A stretch of 64,000 bases of DNA from Amyelois transitella (Eukaryota > Arthropoda > Insecta > Lepidoptera > Pyralidae). The stretch spans positions 1,364,001 through 1,428,000 of the forward strand of contig NC_083529.1 in NCBI RefSeq assembly GCF_032362555.1. Reading direction: 5' to 3'. The translations under genes were made by a program, and so were the position numbers. How positions within the stretch are numbered: position 1 is the stretch's first letter; each line of letters opens with the position of its first letter. The notes under the pieces are model-generated. The model did not search any database, was not told the DNA's origin, and saw only the letters and a program-made list of their open reading frames with translations. Positions 54,797 through 64,000 of the stretch are shown piece by piece.

Positions 54797-55054
54797 CATA
54801 CATATAATCACGTCTATATCCCTTGCGGGTTAGACAGAGCCAATAGTCTTAAAAAGACTGATAGGCCACATTCAGCTATTTGGCTAAATGATAGAATTGA
54901 GATTCAAATTGTGACAGGTTGCTAGCCCATCGCCTAAAAAAATTGATCTCAAGTTTGCAAGCCTATCCCTTAGTCGCCTTTTACGACATCCATGGGAAAG
55001 AGATGGAGTGATCCTATTCTTTTTTTTTTGTATTGGTGCCGGGAACCACACGGC
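54797..55054 (-). mobile_element. SINE-A, full length
   Basis: TACATACATATAATCACGTC to GCCGGGAACCACACGGCA. Confidence 0.85.
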
Positions 55055-55159
55055 AACTCACACTGTCGTGTCGTGACACTCATACACGCCATAAATGCAT
55101 TCTCTCATTGTAGTCTGATCATTGTTATCTGTTTGTATGTTCCGGCATCTATGTTATCT

Positions 55160-55257
55160 ATACATACATACCTAAATATATTCACGTCTATATCCCATGC
55201 GGGGTATACAGAGCCAACAGTCTTAAAAAGACTGATTCAAGCCACGTTCAGCTGTTT
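55160..55257 (-). mobile_element. SINE-A, 3' half
   Basis: ATTCACGTCTATATCCCATG to CACGTTCAGCTGTTTA. Confidence 0.65.
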
Positions 55258-55404
55258 ATATTATCTATTATAATAATAATAAGCATGCGTCTGCGTAATG
55301 TTAATCTATACTCGTATAAGTATTTATTATAAAATATTCATAACACAAAACAACATAACTACATCAAGAAAAGAAACATTACAGATTAAAGAGATCTATA
55401 TTTG

Positions 55405-55560
55405 GAAATTGACGTCCGGTGAAAATGCCGCAGTGTAGTTCGTTCCGCCGCTTCTTCTACACATGCGCTTTGGAAACGGTAGTAGTTATAATGATGTGAC
55501 GTCAATAAGTGATACCTTGTATCCAATTTAGAAAATAAATCTATTATATTCTAAAGAGAA
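55405..55560 (+). repeat. Repeat-E
   Basis: GAAATTGACGTCCGGTGAAA to AAATAAATCTATTATATTCT. Confidence 0.7.
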
Positions 55561-56067
55561 GGGGAATGAGATGGATGTCGTGAAAGGCGACTAAGCGAAC
55601 AGGCAATATTCTAGTATTAACACCTATCACGACTCTTCTATCACATATCACATAATAGAAATAACTTATTCCTGTCTTTTAATTCCACCAGGAATTGCGG
55701 TCAGATTAAGGACACGATCACATATTATAAAAACAATTTAGTAAAGACAATGTCCTAAAAATATTAGCAATCGATTTAAATCCACACTTGACCTATTTAA
55801 TTTTGAAAATGATATAAAACACTATTCCAACATAACGCCTGCTTGCTTAATTAATTTAGATAAGAAAGATAATGAATCTGTTTGCGCGTTTACTATCATG
55901 TTTTACGCACGATAAAGCAAATATGGCTGACTCATTTTATATTTCGCGCCCATCATTCTTCTTATTCATAAAATGTTTATGACATAGTATAGTGATGATC
56001 GCATTTTTGATAACAATATTTAGGAAAATCAAGCCCAAAATCGATAAACAAACAGTTATTATTTTAA

Positions 56068-56334
56068 GTGTCGTGTGGTTCCCGGCACCAAAAAAACTCT
56101 CTCTCTCTCTCTCACTCCCACTCATTTCGATGGATGTCGTAAGAGGCGACTAAGGGATGGGCTTTTAAATTTGTGATTCTTCTTTTAGACGATGGGCTAG
56201 CAACCTGTCACTGTTTGAATCTCAATTCTATCATTAGCCAAGCAGCTGAATGCGGCCCATCAGTCTTTTCATGACTGTTGGCTCTGTCTATCCCGCAAGG
56301 GATATAGACGTGATTATATATAAGTATGTGTGTA
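56068..56334 (+). mobile_element. SINE-A with CT-repeat expansion
   Basis: GTGTCGTGTGGTTCCCGGCA, then a CTCTCTCTCTCTCT stretch replacing the usual AAGAATAGGACCACTCCATC. Confidence 0.8.
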
Positions 56335-56649
56335 GGTTTTTCATTTAATAAGAATATTGTTTTCATTCATTCAACATTCATTTTTTCTATACCTACTTCA
56401 CGGCGCAGAGTCTTAACTTTTTTTTTTACCTAACTGCATGTTAACTTACATTAGAATAATGAAACGTGAAGGTACCTTTTACGAGGACGTGTAAAATTAC
56501 CGTTTTAACTATTGAACGAAATGAACGAAAACAACATAGAAATGTGAAATTGTGAAAGTCTCGCTTTACCTAAATGCCGGTCATGCTGCGCATTGAGATA
56601 TTAAACTCAATTGTTATTTCGATTTGAATCTGTAAAATATATTCGATTT

Positions 56650-56902
56650 GCCGTGTGGTTCCCGGCACCGATACAAAAAAAGAATAGGACCACTCGATCT
56701 CTTTCCCATGGATGTCGTAAAAGGCGACTAAGGAAAGGCTTACAAATTTGGGATTCTTTTTTAGGCGATGGGCTAGCAACCTGTCACTATTTGAATCTCA
56801 ATTCTAACATGAATCCAAACAGCTGAACGTGGCCATTCAGCCTTTTCAAGACTGTTGGCTCTGTCTACCCCGCAAGGGATATAGACGTGACCATATGTAT
56901 GT
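56650..56902 (+). mobile_element. SINE-A, full length
   Basis: GCCGTGTGGTTCCCGGCACC to GACGTGACCATATGTATG. Confidence 0.85.
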
Positions 56903-56924
56903 TATTTCGATAGAATGTGTAACC

Positions 56925-57080
56925 ATGATCCAATATGAGTTAGGTTCCCCTGCAAAGATGGCGGATGTCAGATGGGAGTCGCTTCGTGTAAAAACCTGAA
57001 TCACCGAATAAATAGAGTCGTAAAGGCGTTCCTCGGGCTCCTGTCTAGAAAGGCGAGGATCTAACCCGGGATTATCACCA
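56925..57080 (+). mobile_element. SINE-D, 3' part
   Basis: TGTAACCATGATCCAATATG to GAGGATCTAACCCGGGATTA. Confidence 0.65.
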
Positions 57081-57164
57081 GATATAATAAGGTACTAGAT
57101 ATGTACTTGTGTAAATTAATGTAATTGTGTAAATTCCTGTGAAATAAAGATATAACAAAGAAAC

Positions 57165-57663
57165 ATACATACTTATTATCACATCTATATCCCATGCGGG
57201 GTAGACAGAGCCAACAGTCTTGAACAGTCTGATAGGCCAAATCAAACTGCTTGGCTCAATGATAGAATTGAGATTCAAACAGTGGCAGGTTGCCCATGGC
57301 CCAAAAGAAGAATCCCAACTTTGCAAGCATATCCCTTTGTCTGAAACGACTGAAAGGTCAGATTCAGCTGCATCAGGTTTATGATGAAATTGAGATTCAA
57401 ATAATGACAGGCATATAACATCGCATACAAAAAGAATTCCAAGTTTACAAGCATATTACAGAGTTAGTATCTCGTAACACAAGTTTCGAACTTTCTTCGA
57501 GGCTTACTCAAAAACTCAATTTGAGGCTCAATCAATCAAGTTTAATTTGTCTCGTATATATTTATTTATTTAAAAAAATATCCCTTTGTCGCCTTTAACG
57601 ACATCCGTGGGAAAGAGATGGAGTGGTCCTATTTTTTTTCTATTGTTGCCAGGAACCACACGG
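57165..57663 (-). mobile_element. Two SINE-A copies, the second split by a SINE-C tail
   Basis: 57165-57338 is a 3' half. 57340-57455 and 57580-57663 are parts of one diverged copy, separated by a SINE-C 3' end at 57456-57575. Confidence 0.65.
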
Positions 57664-58657
57664 CACCATTCAATACGAAACTTTTCAATACTAGATATTA
57701 TTATTTACAAGGATATTCAAAACCTGACCGTCTGAAAAGGACCACCCAAATAAAACGACATAATAGCATAATATAATGTCCGCACGTGCATTGTCAGAAG
57801 ACAATAGGTATTAAAATAACAAATCTAAATACATGCCTATCAAATGGTGCATGACAAATTGTTAATGTCAAATCACCCGGAACTGACTTCAATTCCTGAA
57901 CTGTACAATTATATTTTGTGCAGGTAGGGTAAACCAGAGAGTGATTGCCCACAGGCAGTGATTGCCCGTTTTTAGAAAAAAAATCTGAATCAAAGGTTGT
58001 GTTCTCACTTGTTTCGAATATAATTTACTAGGTTACTCTATGGTCAATTTATAGTAGATTTTAAAATTGATAAGTGTTAACACTGAAGAAAAAAAAACCA
58101 TTAAGGTATATTTTGTCAAGACGGGTGAACGTGTAACTCAAACAGGTAAGCTTTTTAGCAATTTTCTTAAGGAATTACTTGCTTAGAGGTTCATTTTTTT
58201 TAAATTTTATTTGATATTTCATTATTGGTGTATGGTTATGACGAAATCATAAGTGTTATGTTATGTTTTTAATGAAAATATTTGAAATCAGATTAGATTC
58301 AACGGTTTTTTAACGGTGGGCAATCGCTGTACGTATTTCGGCATATTTTTAGTTATTGCCCACCATAATTTTAGTGATTGCCATGGTTAATATCTATAGT
58401 TATTGCCCAGGGCAATCATTATCGGCAATTTTTTGATTAAGTCAGTAATGTTGCCGTCACATTTATTAGCTTAATGGCTTGCATACGCGCAATAATATTG
58501 TCAATATTTTTTTCACTATGTAATATTGTCAATATTTTTGCCAAACATACGCAATAATATTGACAATGTAGCAAATATTGTTAACATTATTTCGTGGGTG
58601 CGGGTAGCCAATCGCTATGCACAACATCTTATTGGCTGTTATTGTTTTATTTACAGT

Positions 58658-58832
58658 ATGCCAAAGACATCAAAAATGCAATATAGCAAAGAAAATTTAC
58701 AGAAAGCTATCGAGGCTCTTCAAGATGCTTCTAACAATTTGTCTACAAGGCAAATTGTTGAAAAATACTGTGTTCCGAGGTCCAGTCTCCGCTACTATAT
58801 TAAAAATCTGGGACATAAAACCAGTTTAGGAC
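58658..58832 (+). pseudogene. Pogo-like transposase fragment, first helix-turn-helix
   Basis: An ATG follows an acceptor-like TTTTATTTACAG. The 59-residue frame begins MPKTSKMQYSKENLQ and continues with an HTH core (STRQIVEKYCVPRSSLRYYI), the pattern of the N-terminal DNA-binding domain of Tigger/pogo and jerky proteins. It stops at 58837 only because a solo LTR begins at 58833. The second half of the domain pair resumes at about 59421, so this is one broken gene. Confidence 0.7.
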
Positions 58833-59142
58833 TGTAGGGATCACATTTAAATAGTTGTAAATACTATAAATAAATAAAATTATATGTTAGTAACAAACGG
58901 ACAACCGTATGTATAAAAACTCATACGCGGATCACCTTCGTCCCGCCATAAATTCGGTGAACAAGTAAATTAAAAAATGTCTGTTTGACAAGAGTCAAGT
59001 TTATTGTATTTTTTGGCCCGTTTGTTCCTATACATTTAAAAAGTAATTTAAATCTTTCATTTTATCTTATATCCTTTCCCCTCTTCTCTTACTCTGATTG
59101 CGCTTCAACTTCAATCAGGTTAGCTTTAAATCTATTGGTACA
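58833..59142. mobile_element. Solo LTR inserted in the pogo-like element
   Basis: The 310-bp segment begins TGTAGGG and ends GGTACA (TG..CA), flanked on both sides by GGAC (58829-58832 and 59143-59146), a 4-bp target duplication typical of LTR retrotransposons. It contains a TATAAATAAATAAAAT run that could serve as TATA or polyadenylation signal. No internal retroelement coding sequence remains. Confidence 0.65.
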
Positions 59143-59149
59143 GGACCAT

Positions 59150-59420
59150 CTTTACTAATATTATAAAGCAGAAGAGTTTGTTTGTTTGTTTGAACGCGCT
59201 TATCTCAGGAACTACTGGTTCGAATTGAAAAATTATTTTTGCGTTGAATAGACCATTAATCGAGGAAGGCTTAAGGCTATATAATATCACACTGTAACTA
59301 TAAGGAGCAAAGAAATAATAGAAAATGTGAAAAAAAACGGGAAAAATTATTCATCCTTGAGGGCTTCAATAATGCCCAAAATAATTATTCCACGTGGACG
59401 AAGTTGCGGGCACAGCTAGT
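59150..59420 (+). mobile_element. HEL1 Helitron-like element inside the pogo-like element
   Basis: Begins with CTAATATTATAAAGC and ends with the GGACGAAGTTGCGGGCACAG hairpin region and CTAGT. It has no inverted termini and no coding capacity. Confidence 0.75.
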
Positions 59421-59672
59421 CACCTATACCTATTAATGTCTGAAGAAAGTCGTTTGGAGGATTGGATAAAAATATCGCTAGAAAAGGATTTCCTCGAAAT
59501 AGACATTTTAGACTCCGTGCAAAAGTTTTTGGAAGAAAACCCGCGCCCTAATTCGTTTTTTTTAAATAAGCCAGGTGATGGTTGGTGGAAGGCATTTTTG
59601 AAGAACATCAGAAGGAGTGACAAAAGTTCAAAGTCTAATTTATCATTTAAGGGTACTGGGCAATTAGTGTAA
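59421..59672 (+). pseudogene. Pogo-like transposase fragment, second (CENP-B type) helix-turn-helix
   Basis: After the HEL1 element the frame reads MSEESRLEDWIKIS and later KPGDGWWKAFLKNI, the typical CENPB-type HTH with its PGxGWxxxF signature. It ends at a stop at 59672 with no DDE domain following, so the catalytic half was lost by internal deletion. Removing the two insertions would leave the Gly-Pro link expected between the two domains. Confidence 0.7.
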
Positions 59673-59931
59673 GCAATGGGCAATAACTGTACATTTTTGG
59701 ATAATTTTAAATTTGTTTATTTATTTTCTAAGCCATGTAAGTTTTGACTAAAAATCGTTAACACTTTGATGGAGATCTTATTTAGACATAAGAAAAAAAT
59801 TATAAATGGTTGAAACTTGTAATACTTTTTTTATAATTTGAAGCCAAAGTGTTTGAAGTCCTTAAGTGGGCAATAGCTATACGGTTTACCCTATTTGTGG
59901 ACAAAATATAATTGTACAGTACAAAGGTTCC

Positions 59932-59988
59932 ATAAAATCACGCCTCTTTTCCCGAAGGGTAGGCTACATCTTTTCACTTGCCACGATA
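59932..59988 (-). mobile_element. SINE-B tail fragment
   Basis: CATAAAATCACGCCTC followed by CTTTTCACTTGCCACGATA; cut by the element starting at 59995. Confidence 0.55.
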
Positions 59989-59994
59989 AATAAA

Positions 59995-60661
59995 TGTCGC
60001 AGAGAAATGAGGATATCAGAGATTTCACAAAATCCTTAGGTATACCACGAAATCACGGAAGATGGTGAATATTCCTATTTAATACATGTTCTTACTAAAA
60101 AATTATTAGTGATATGACAAAATACTATTTCAATCTAGTGATATATTATTTCACTCATCTAAATCTAGTGAAATAAAGCATGAAAAAGGTTCGTGCTAAG
60201 TCCTTTTAAAAGTACATACATACATAATTATTAACCTAACCTTACCTAACCTAAACTTTTTTTTACGTGTGGAAAGACCTTCGTCTACCCGGCCGGGTAC
60301 GGGAAGCCGGACGGGTTACGTGGGGCTTGAACCTACTAAAACCACACGGGGCCATCGCCTACCGCTTCGTTGTCAGGAGTGTGAGCTGCCCTCGCTCATA
60401 TTCCTGACGCGGCGGCCGCTTCCACGGCGGCTTCCTTCCGCTCCCACTTGTGTCCGTTTGGGTAGAGAGAGGGAGAGAGATACATTGGACGATTTTTACT
60501 CGGAGGTATCCGTTTTTCTGACATTTCATTAAGTGAAACGACATTTCACTGACTATTTTAGTAAGAAGGCGTCGTAAATAAGAATATTCAATATATGCCG
60601 TGATTTCGTGATATCCCTAGGGATTTCGCGAAATCTCTGGTTACTTTATTTTCCTGCGACA
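59995..60661. mobile_element. 667-bp element with long inverted termini, enclosing Repeat-F
   Basis: The first about 90 bases and the last about 90 bases are imperfect inverted copies (TGTCGCAG at the start, CTGCGACA at the end; shared internal blocks AGAGATTTC and ACGAAATCACGG). TAAA flanks both sides (59991-59994 and 60662-60665), a likely target duplication. The interior carries a Repeat-F copy and AT-rich sequence. No transposase frame is visible, so it is non-autonomous. I do not recognise the family. Confidence 0.65.
60255..60565 (-). repeat. Repeat-F copy 2
   Basis: About 310 bp shared with 3243-3527. An oligo-T at the left suggests a poly(A)-tailed retroposon in minus orientation. 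The other end carries the hairpin AGTGAAACGACATTTCACT. GC-rich centre. This copy has about 36 bases that copy 1 lacks. Confidence 0.6.
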
Positions 60662-60699
60662 TAAATATATACGGTTATTATAATTGCAGTTAGCATACT

Positions 60700-60815
60700 T
60701 ACATACATATGATCACGTCTCTATCCCTTATAGGGAAGACAGAGCCAATAGTCATGAAAAGACTAAATGCCACGTTCAATTAATGACGAATTGAGATTCA
60801 AATAGAAGTAAATTA
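60700..60815 (-). mobile_element. SINE-A, 3' half
   Basis: TACATATGATCACGTCTCTA to TTGAGATTCAAATAGAAG. Confidence 0.65.
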
Positions 60816-60963
60816 AAAAAAAATCATAAAAGCCCAGCCAGACTTGTCAGGAAGTTGTATGCTATAAATAGTCTATCTTTATAGCAGATCTCGAGGTCAT
60901 ATTAAGGAAAAACAACTAAACTCAAATATTTTGTCTATTTAAGTGCAATGTGTGGTGTGTAAG

Positions 60964-61226
60964 CGCCGTGTGGATCCCGGCACCAATAGAAAAAAGAATA
61001 GAACCACTTCATCTCTCTCCCATGGATGTCGTAAAAGGCGACCAAGGGGTAGGCTTATAAACTTGGGATTCTTCATTTAGGCGAGGGGCTAGCAACCTGT
61101 CACTTTTTGAAACTCGATTCTTTCTTAAAGCCAAAAGCTGAACGTGGCCTATCAGTCTTTTCAAGACTGTTGGCTCTGTCTGCCCCGCAAGGGATATAGA
61201 CGTGATTATATGTATGACTGTATGTA
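60964..61226 (+). mobile_element. SINE-A, full length
   Basis: GCCGTGTGGATCCCGGCACC to GATTATATGTATGACTG. Confidence 0.85.
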
Positions 61227-61290
61227 AGTGCAACGTCACATAGCTTGTACACAAGTTAATTAATTGTACCTTTGAATAATTTGCTACATA

Positions 61291-61345
61291 GTACATACAT
61301 ATTGTCACGTCTATATACCTTGCAGGGTAGACAGAGCTAATTCGA
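61291..61345 (-). mobile_element. SINE-A tail fragment
   Basis: ACATATTGTCACGTCTATAT to AGACAGAGCTAA; then a SINE-D head remnant (TTCGACCACCGACGC). Confidence 0.55.
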
Positions 61346-61577
61346 CCACCGACGCTTGATGGTATGTATGTACCTATATGTATAAAACTATTTCAGCATC
61401 AATTGTATCTCGTATCGATATTTCGGTAAGCATAAAATTAGGTTTGCGTTACTAAAACGAAATATACATAAATTATGTGGAGCAAATAATTATAACGCAC
61501 TATATTTAAAACGAATTTCCGGCGCTGTAATTCCCCGACAAATTATAATGTTATTGTAACCTACTAAGATTTATACA

Positions 61578-61715
61578 AACATCAAATCTCGCCTCTTTCC
61601 CGGAGGGGTAGGCAGAGGCCTCATCTTACCGCTCGCTTACTCTGAATACATCTTCCGCGTAAGGACACTGAACTCTCTTCATGCTATGATCCGTTTAGGG
61701 TACACTTGACCTAGT
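61578..61715 (-). mobile_element. Degenerate SINE-B
   Basis: CGCCTCTTTCCCGGAGGGGT plus a diverged body ending near GTACACTTGACCTAG. Confidence 0.5.
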
Positions 61716-62062
61716 CTAAAATGTACCCAATATGGTAAAGGTTCATTTGTCCTAATATATTACGATTCCAACCAAATTATTGCAGTTAAAATTGTAGTCC
61801 GAAGCTTATATACCTACCGAATAACAAAAAAAATGACATTTAGAATATTCATTAATTCAAAATTTAAGATATATAAATTACGCAAACGCGTATTACTGTG
61901 ACATATATAGCTTATATAATAGCTTTTTAATATGCATAGCTATCCTGTCTTATGAATCTACTTTATTACCATATTATAATAAAACAGTAGATGTAGTAAT
62001 ATTTATATAGGTTAATAAAACGAAATTAATTGATGCTTTATTGTAAACATACAGTAAAGAAC

Positions 62063-62300
62063 ATACATACATATAGTCACGTCTATATCCGTTGCTGGGT
62101 AGACAGAGCCAAAGGTCGTGGAAGGACTGAAAGGCCACGTTCTGCTTCGTGATGAAATTTAGATTCAAACAGTGACAGGTTGCTAGCCCATGATACTATA
62201 GGTATACCAAGTTTATAAGCCTATCCCTTAAACGCCTTTTACAACATCCACGGGAAAGATATATGGAGTGGTTCTTCTATTATAAAAGGCCGGAAAACCA
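62063..62300 (-). mobile_element. SINE-A, diverged
   Basis: ACATACATATAGTCACGTCT to GGCCGGAAAACCACC. Confidence 0.75.
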
Positions 62301-63296
62301 CCAATTAAAGACTTGATAATGTGTGTATTTTATTTTTTCACGAAAAAATAACATCTGTCACGCTAGATTTTTTTCACTATGTAAAAATACTATCACGTTG
62401 TTCTCTATGATATATTGATATGATTAGAATATGAGATTATACCTTGATAATGTAGTAACAGATATGTAGGTACCAAAAAGTCTTTATTGGGTCGCTAGCC
62501 TCAGAAATCCGTATTATTATCCTTACATCTTCACCCGGGGTTCAGAAATCCTTATTATCCAAGTGTTTCATGTCCTTACATCTTCATCATCAGGTGTCCT
62601 CCCCAGGTGAAAATGAGCCCGGGGTCACAGATTGTAATCTGTGCCTAGGGTTCACCTTTGAACATAATCCTGGTTCGGGCAGGTCGCGAACTTAGTCGAC
62701 TAATATAAATAAAAATAATATAATATTGTGAAATGAATAAATATATATATAAAAAAATCATTTTCAGCTATGAAATTACTTTGAATTTTCAATAGGTAAC
62801 ATAAATTAATACGATGATATTATTTTTAGATTTACTTTTGACTCTCTGTCATTAGAGCATACCTCAGATATAGCAAACTGATTTAAAAAAAATCTAATAC
62901 CTAAATTTATGAAAAATAAAAATAGTTGGATCGACTACTTTTTGAAAAAAGAACGTATAATAATACCAATCAATGATTTATGAAATTCAAACTAATTTAT
63001 ATGCAAATGGGTTTAGTTTACTTTACGAAAAAAAAACGTGTGCTGATAATTATTTATAGTTTTAAGCCAGAAATGCCAATTTATTCAAATTACATTCACA
63101 CATTTTAAAGTATAACATAATTAAAGAACATAAGTTTATTATAATTATTTTTGATAGATTTTTAAAATGACTAGATTGCGCAAGCTGCTATTGAATCGTT
63201 AATGAAAGAAAACAATTAAGTATTAATTAATATTATAAGCCATAAATAATTATTAATATCACATTCTACTCTACTTTGAATTAAAGTTAAAATGCT
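62301..63296. other. Intergenic region downstream of the serpin
   Basis: Mostly AT-rich without coding signal. 62515-62695 is a GC-richer block with two similar CAGAAATCC...TTATTATCC repeats and a short hairpin CACAGATTGTAATCTGTG; origin unknown. Confidence 0.4.
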
Positions 63297-63302
63297 TTTA
63301 TT
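63297..63302 (-). terminator. Polyadenylation signal of the serpin gene
   Basis: Minus-strand AATAAA about 100 bases after the serpin stop codon, in AT-rich DNA. Confidence 0.5.
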
Positions 63303-63402
63303 AACATTTCAAATAAAGACTTCACATTATACTGACAAGTAAATTGACTTAATTCTTTTCCACTATCGAAATAATTATTACATTCAACGAATAAGTCAAA
63401 GC

Positions 63403-64000
63403 TCATTCGTACACTGTAGGCTTACCATACATACCGGCAAATAGTATAACTTCTATTTCTTTATCAATTAGCATAAATACAAAGGGCTTATTGGCAATAA
63501 AATCTGATACTTCACTACTATTTTGATAGAGATTCTCCACAGTTAATGATCTAGCTTGAACACCTTCTTCGGTAACTTCTACATCAGCCACTTGTGTCAG
63601 CATTGATGGGAAAATTGTATAATCACTTATACCTTTGAACTCAGCGTTGTTTGGACTAAACATCCTTCTAGCACCCAAATCATAAATCAATTCAGGTATA
63701 TTATCAAATTCGAAGCTCATTTTGAATCTGGGTAATTCCAAATTTACATACTTCCCACCAGAACTCTTGAACATTGTAAATATTGATTTCAATTCTATTC
63801 TGCGCAGTGAATAGAAGAAATTCAACAAGTGCTTCTGTTGTTTCGGTATGAATACCAACATGGATATCCTTTCGTTCGAGCAAGGCAGTTCCAAAACTCT
63901 CGACTTTATCACCGGGATGTAAGTCACGTTGAAGTATCCTGACTGTCTCATCATATTCACTTGCCCCACCTTTACTCCTGATAAAGAATAAAAGTCTTTC
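63403..64000 (-). CDS. Serpin, C-terminal portion, runs off the window
   Basis: An open frame of 199 residues on the minus strand enters from the right edge and ends with a stop at 63403-63405. Its C-terminus has the serpin layout: a breach and beta-sheet region, then the reactive-centre loop, then FIANKPFVFMLIDKE and ILFAGMYGKP, matching the family pattern FxAxxPFxFxI...ILFxG. The hinge begins with the usual EEG but continues V-Q-A-R-S-L instead of the Thr and small Ala residues needed for loop insertion, so it may not inhibit proteases. The first 150 or more residues lie outside the window, so neither a signal peptide nor a complete exon count can be given. A late-exon position is likely because no intron interrupts this part. 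Confidence 0.88.
   Translation of the reverse strand, partial: KDFYSLSGVKVGQVNMMRQSGYFNVTYIPVIKSRVLELPCSNERISMLVFIPKQQKHLLNFFYSLRRIELKSIFTMFKSSGGKYVNLELPRFKMSFEFDNIPELIYDLGARRMFSPNNAEFKGISDYTIFPSMLTQVADVEVTEEGVQARSLTVENLYQNSSEVSDFIANKPFVFMLIDKEIEVILFAGMYGKPTVYE

Larger units (their letters stand above)
57927..59891 (+). mobile_element. Pogo/Tigger-like DNA transposon, deletion derivative, with nested insertions
   Basis: Ends are inverted repeats: GGGTAAACC at 57927-57935 and GGTTTACCC at 59883-59891, with a further matching TTGCCCAC block inside each end. Each side is flanked by TA, the target duplicated by the Tc1/mariner-pogo superfamily. The inside encodes pieces of a CENP-B-type DNA-binding region but no DDE catalytic domain. 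A solo LTR (58833-59142) and a HEL1 element (to 59420) interrupt the coding part. The heptamer GGGCAAT or its complement recurs at least nine times, clustered towards both ends. Confidence 0.8.

Overview
The window is nuclear DNA from an insect, almost certainly a ditrysian moth or butterfly. It is AT-rich with spliced genes (GT..AG introns), Helitron-like elements ending in a GCGGACGAAGTCGC hairpin plus CTAGT, and a very high density of short interspersed elements with TATG-repeat tails. The gene content fits: a microsomal juvenile hormone epoxide hydrolase, a TAL1-type bHLH factor and a serpin. No prokaryotic feature is present. I do not claim a species.

Four genes are supported. (1) JHEH, + strand, 10031-16400: seven coding exons joining in phase to a 462-residue enzyme with an N-terminal membrane anchor and a recognisable catalytic set. 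(2) A TAL1/SCL/LYL1-type bHLH factor like insect HLH3B, - strand, 20059-18195: three coding exons, 251 residues, with a likely promoter near 22.3-22.4 kb. (3) A 14-exon gene, + strand, 28731-51920: 707 residues with one membrane helix near each end and a large ectodomain whose two ends resemble the APD1-4 N-terminal and middle domains (formerly DUF4792/DUF4793), without the C-terminal RING of the plant proteins. (4) The C-terminal part of a serpin, - strand, 63403-64000, running off the right edge. All exon joins were read by eye; exon lengths sum to multiples of three (1389, 756 and 2124 nt).

Layout: 1-10 kb repeats; 10-16.4 kb JHEH; 16.4-18.2 kb intergenic; 18.2-22.4 kb HLH3B-like; 22.4-28.7 kb intergenic with a small inverted-repeat element and a perfect hairpin; 28.7-52 kb the APD-like gene, with long SINE-packed introns; 52-63 kb transposon-rich DNA (a 133-bp tandem array, a pogo-like element cut by a solo LTR and a Helitron-like element, and a 667-bp element with long inverted termini); 63.4-64 kb the serpin. 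The four genes do not look like one pathway.

Repeat names used here are local. SINE-A: head GTGCCGTGTGG, about 260 bp, TATG tail, over 50 pieces. SINE-B: about 130-210 bp, similar tail. SINE-C: tRNA-derived. SINE-D: tRNA-like head. Repeat-E: about 150 bp, tail AAATAAATCTATTC. Repeat-F: about 280-310 bp. HEL1 and HEL2: Helitron-like. The most striking observation is at exon 13 of the APD-like gene: a SINE-A and then a SINE-B inserted at the same 5' splice site, and their target duplications produced three copies of the GTAAG donor core.
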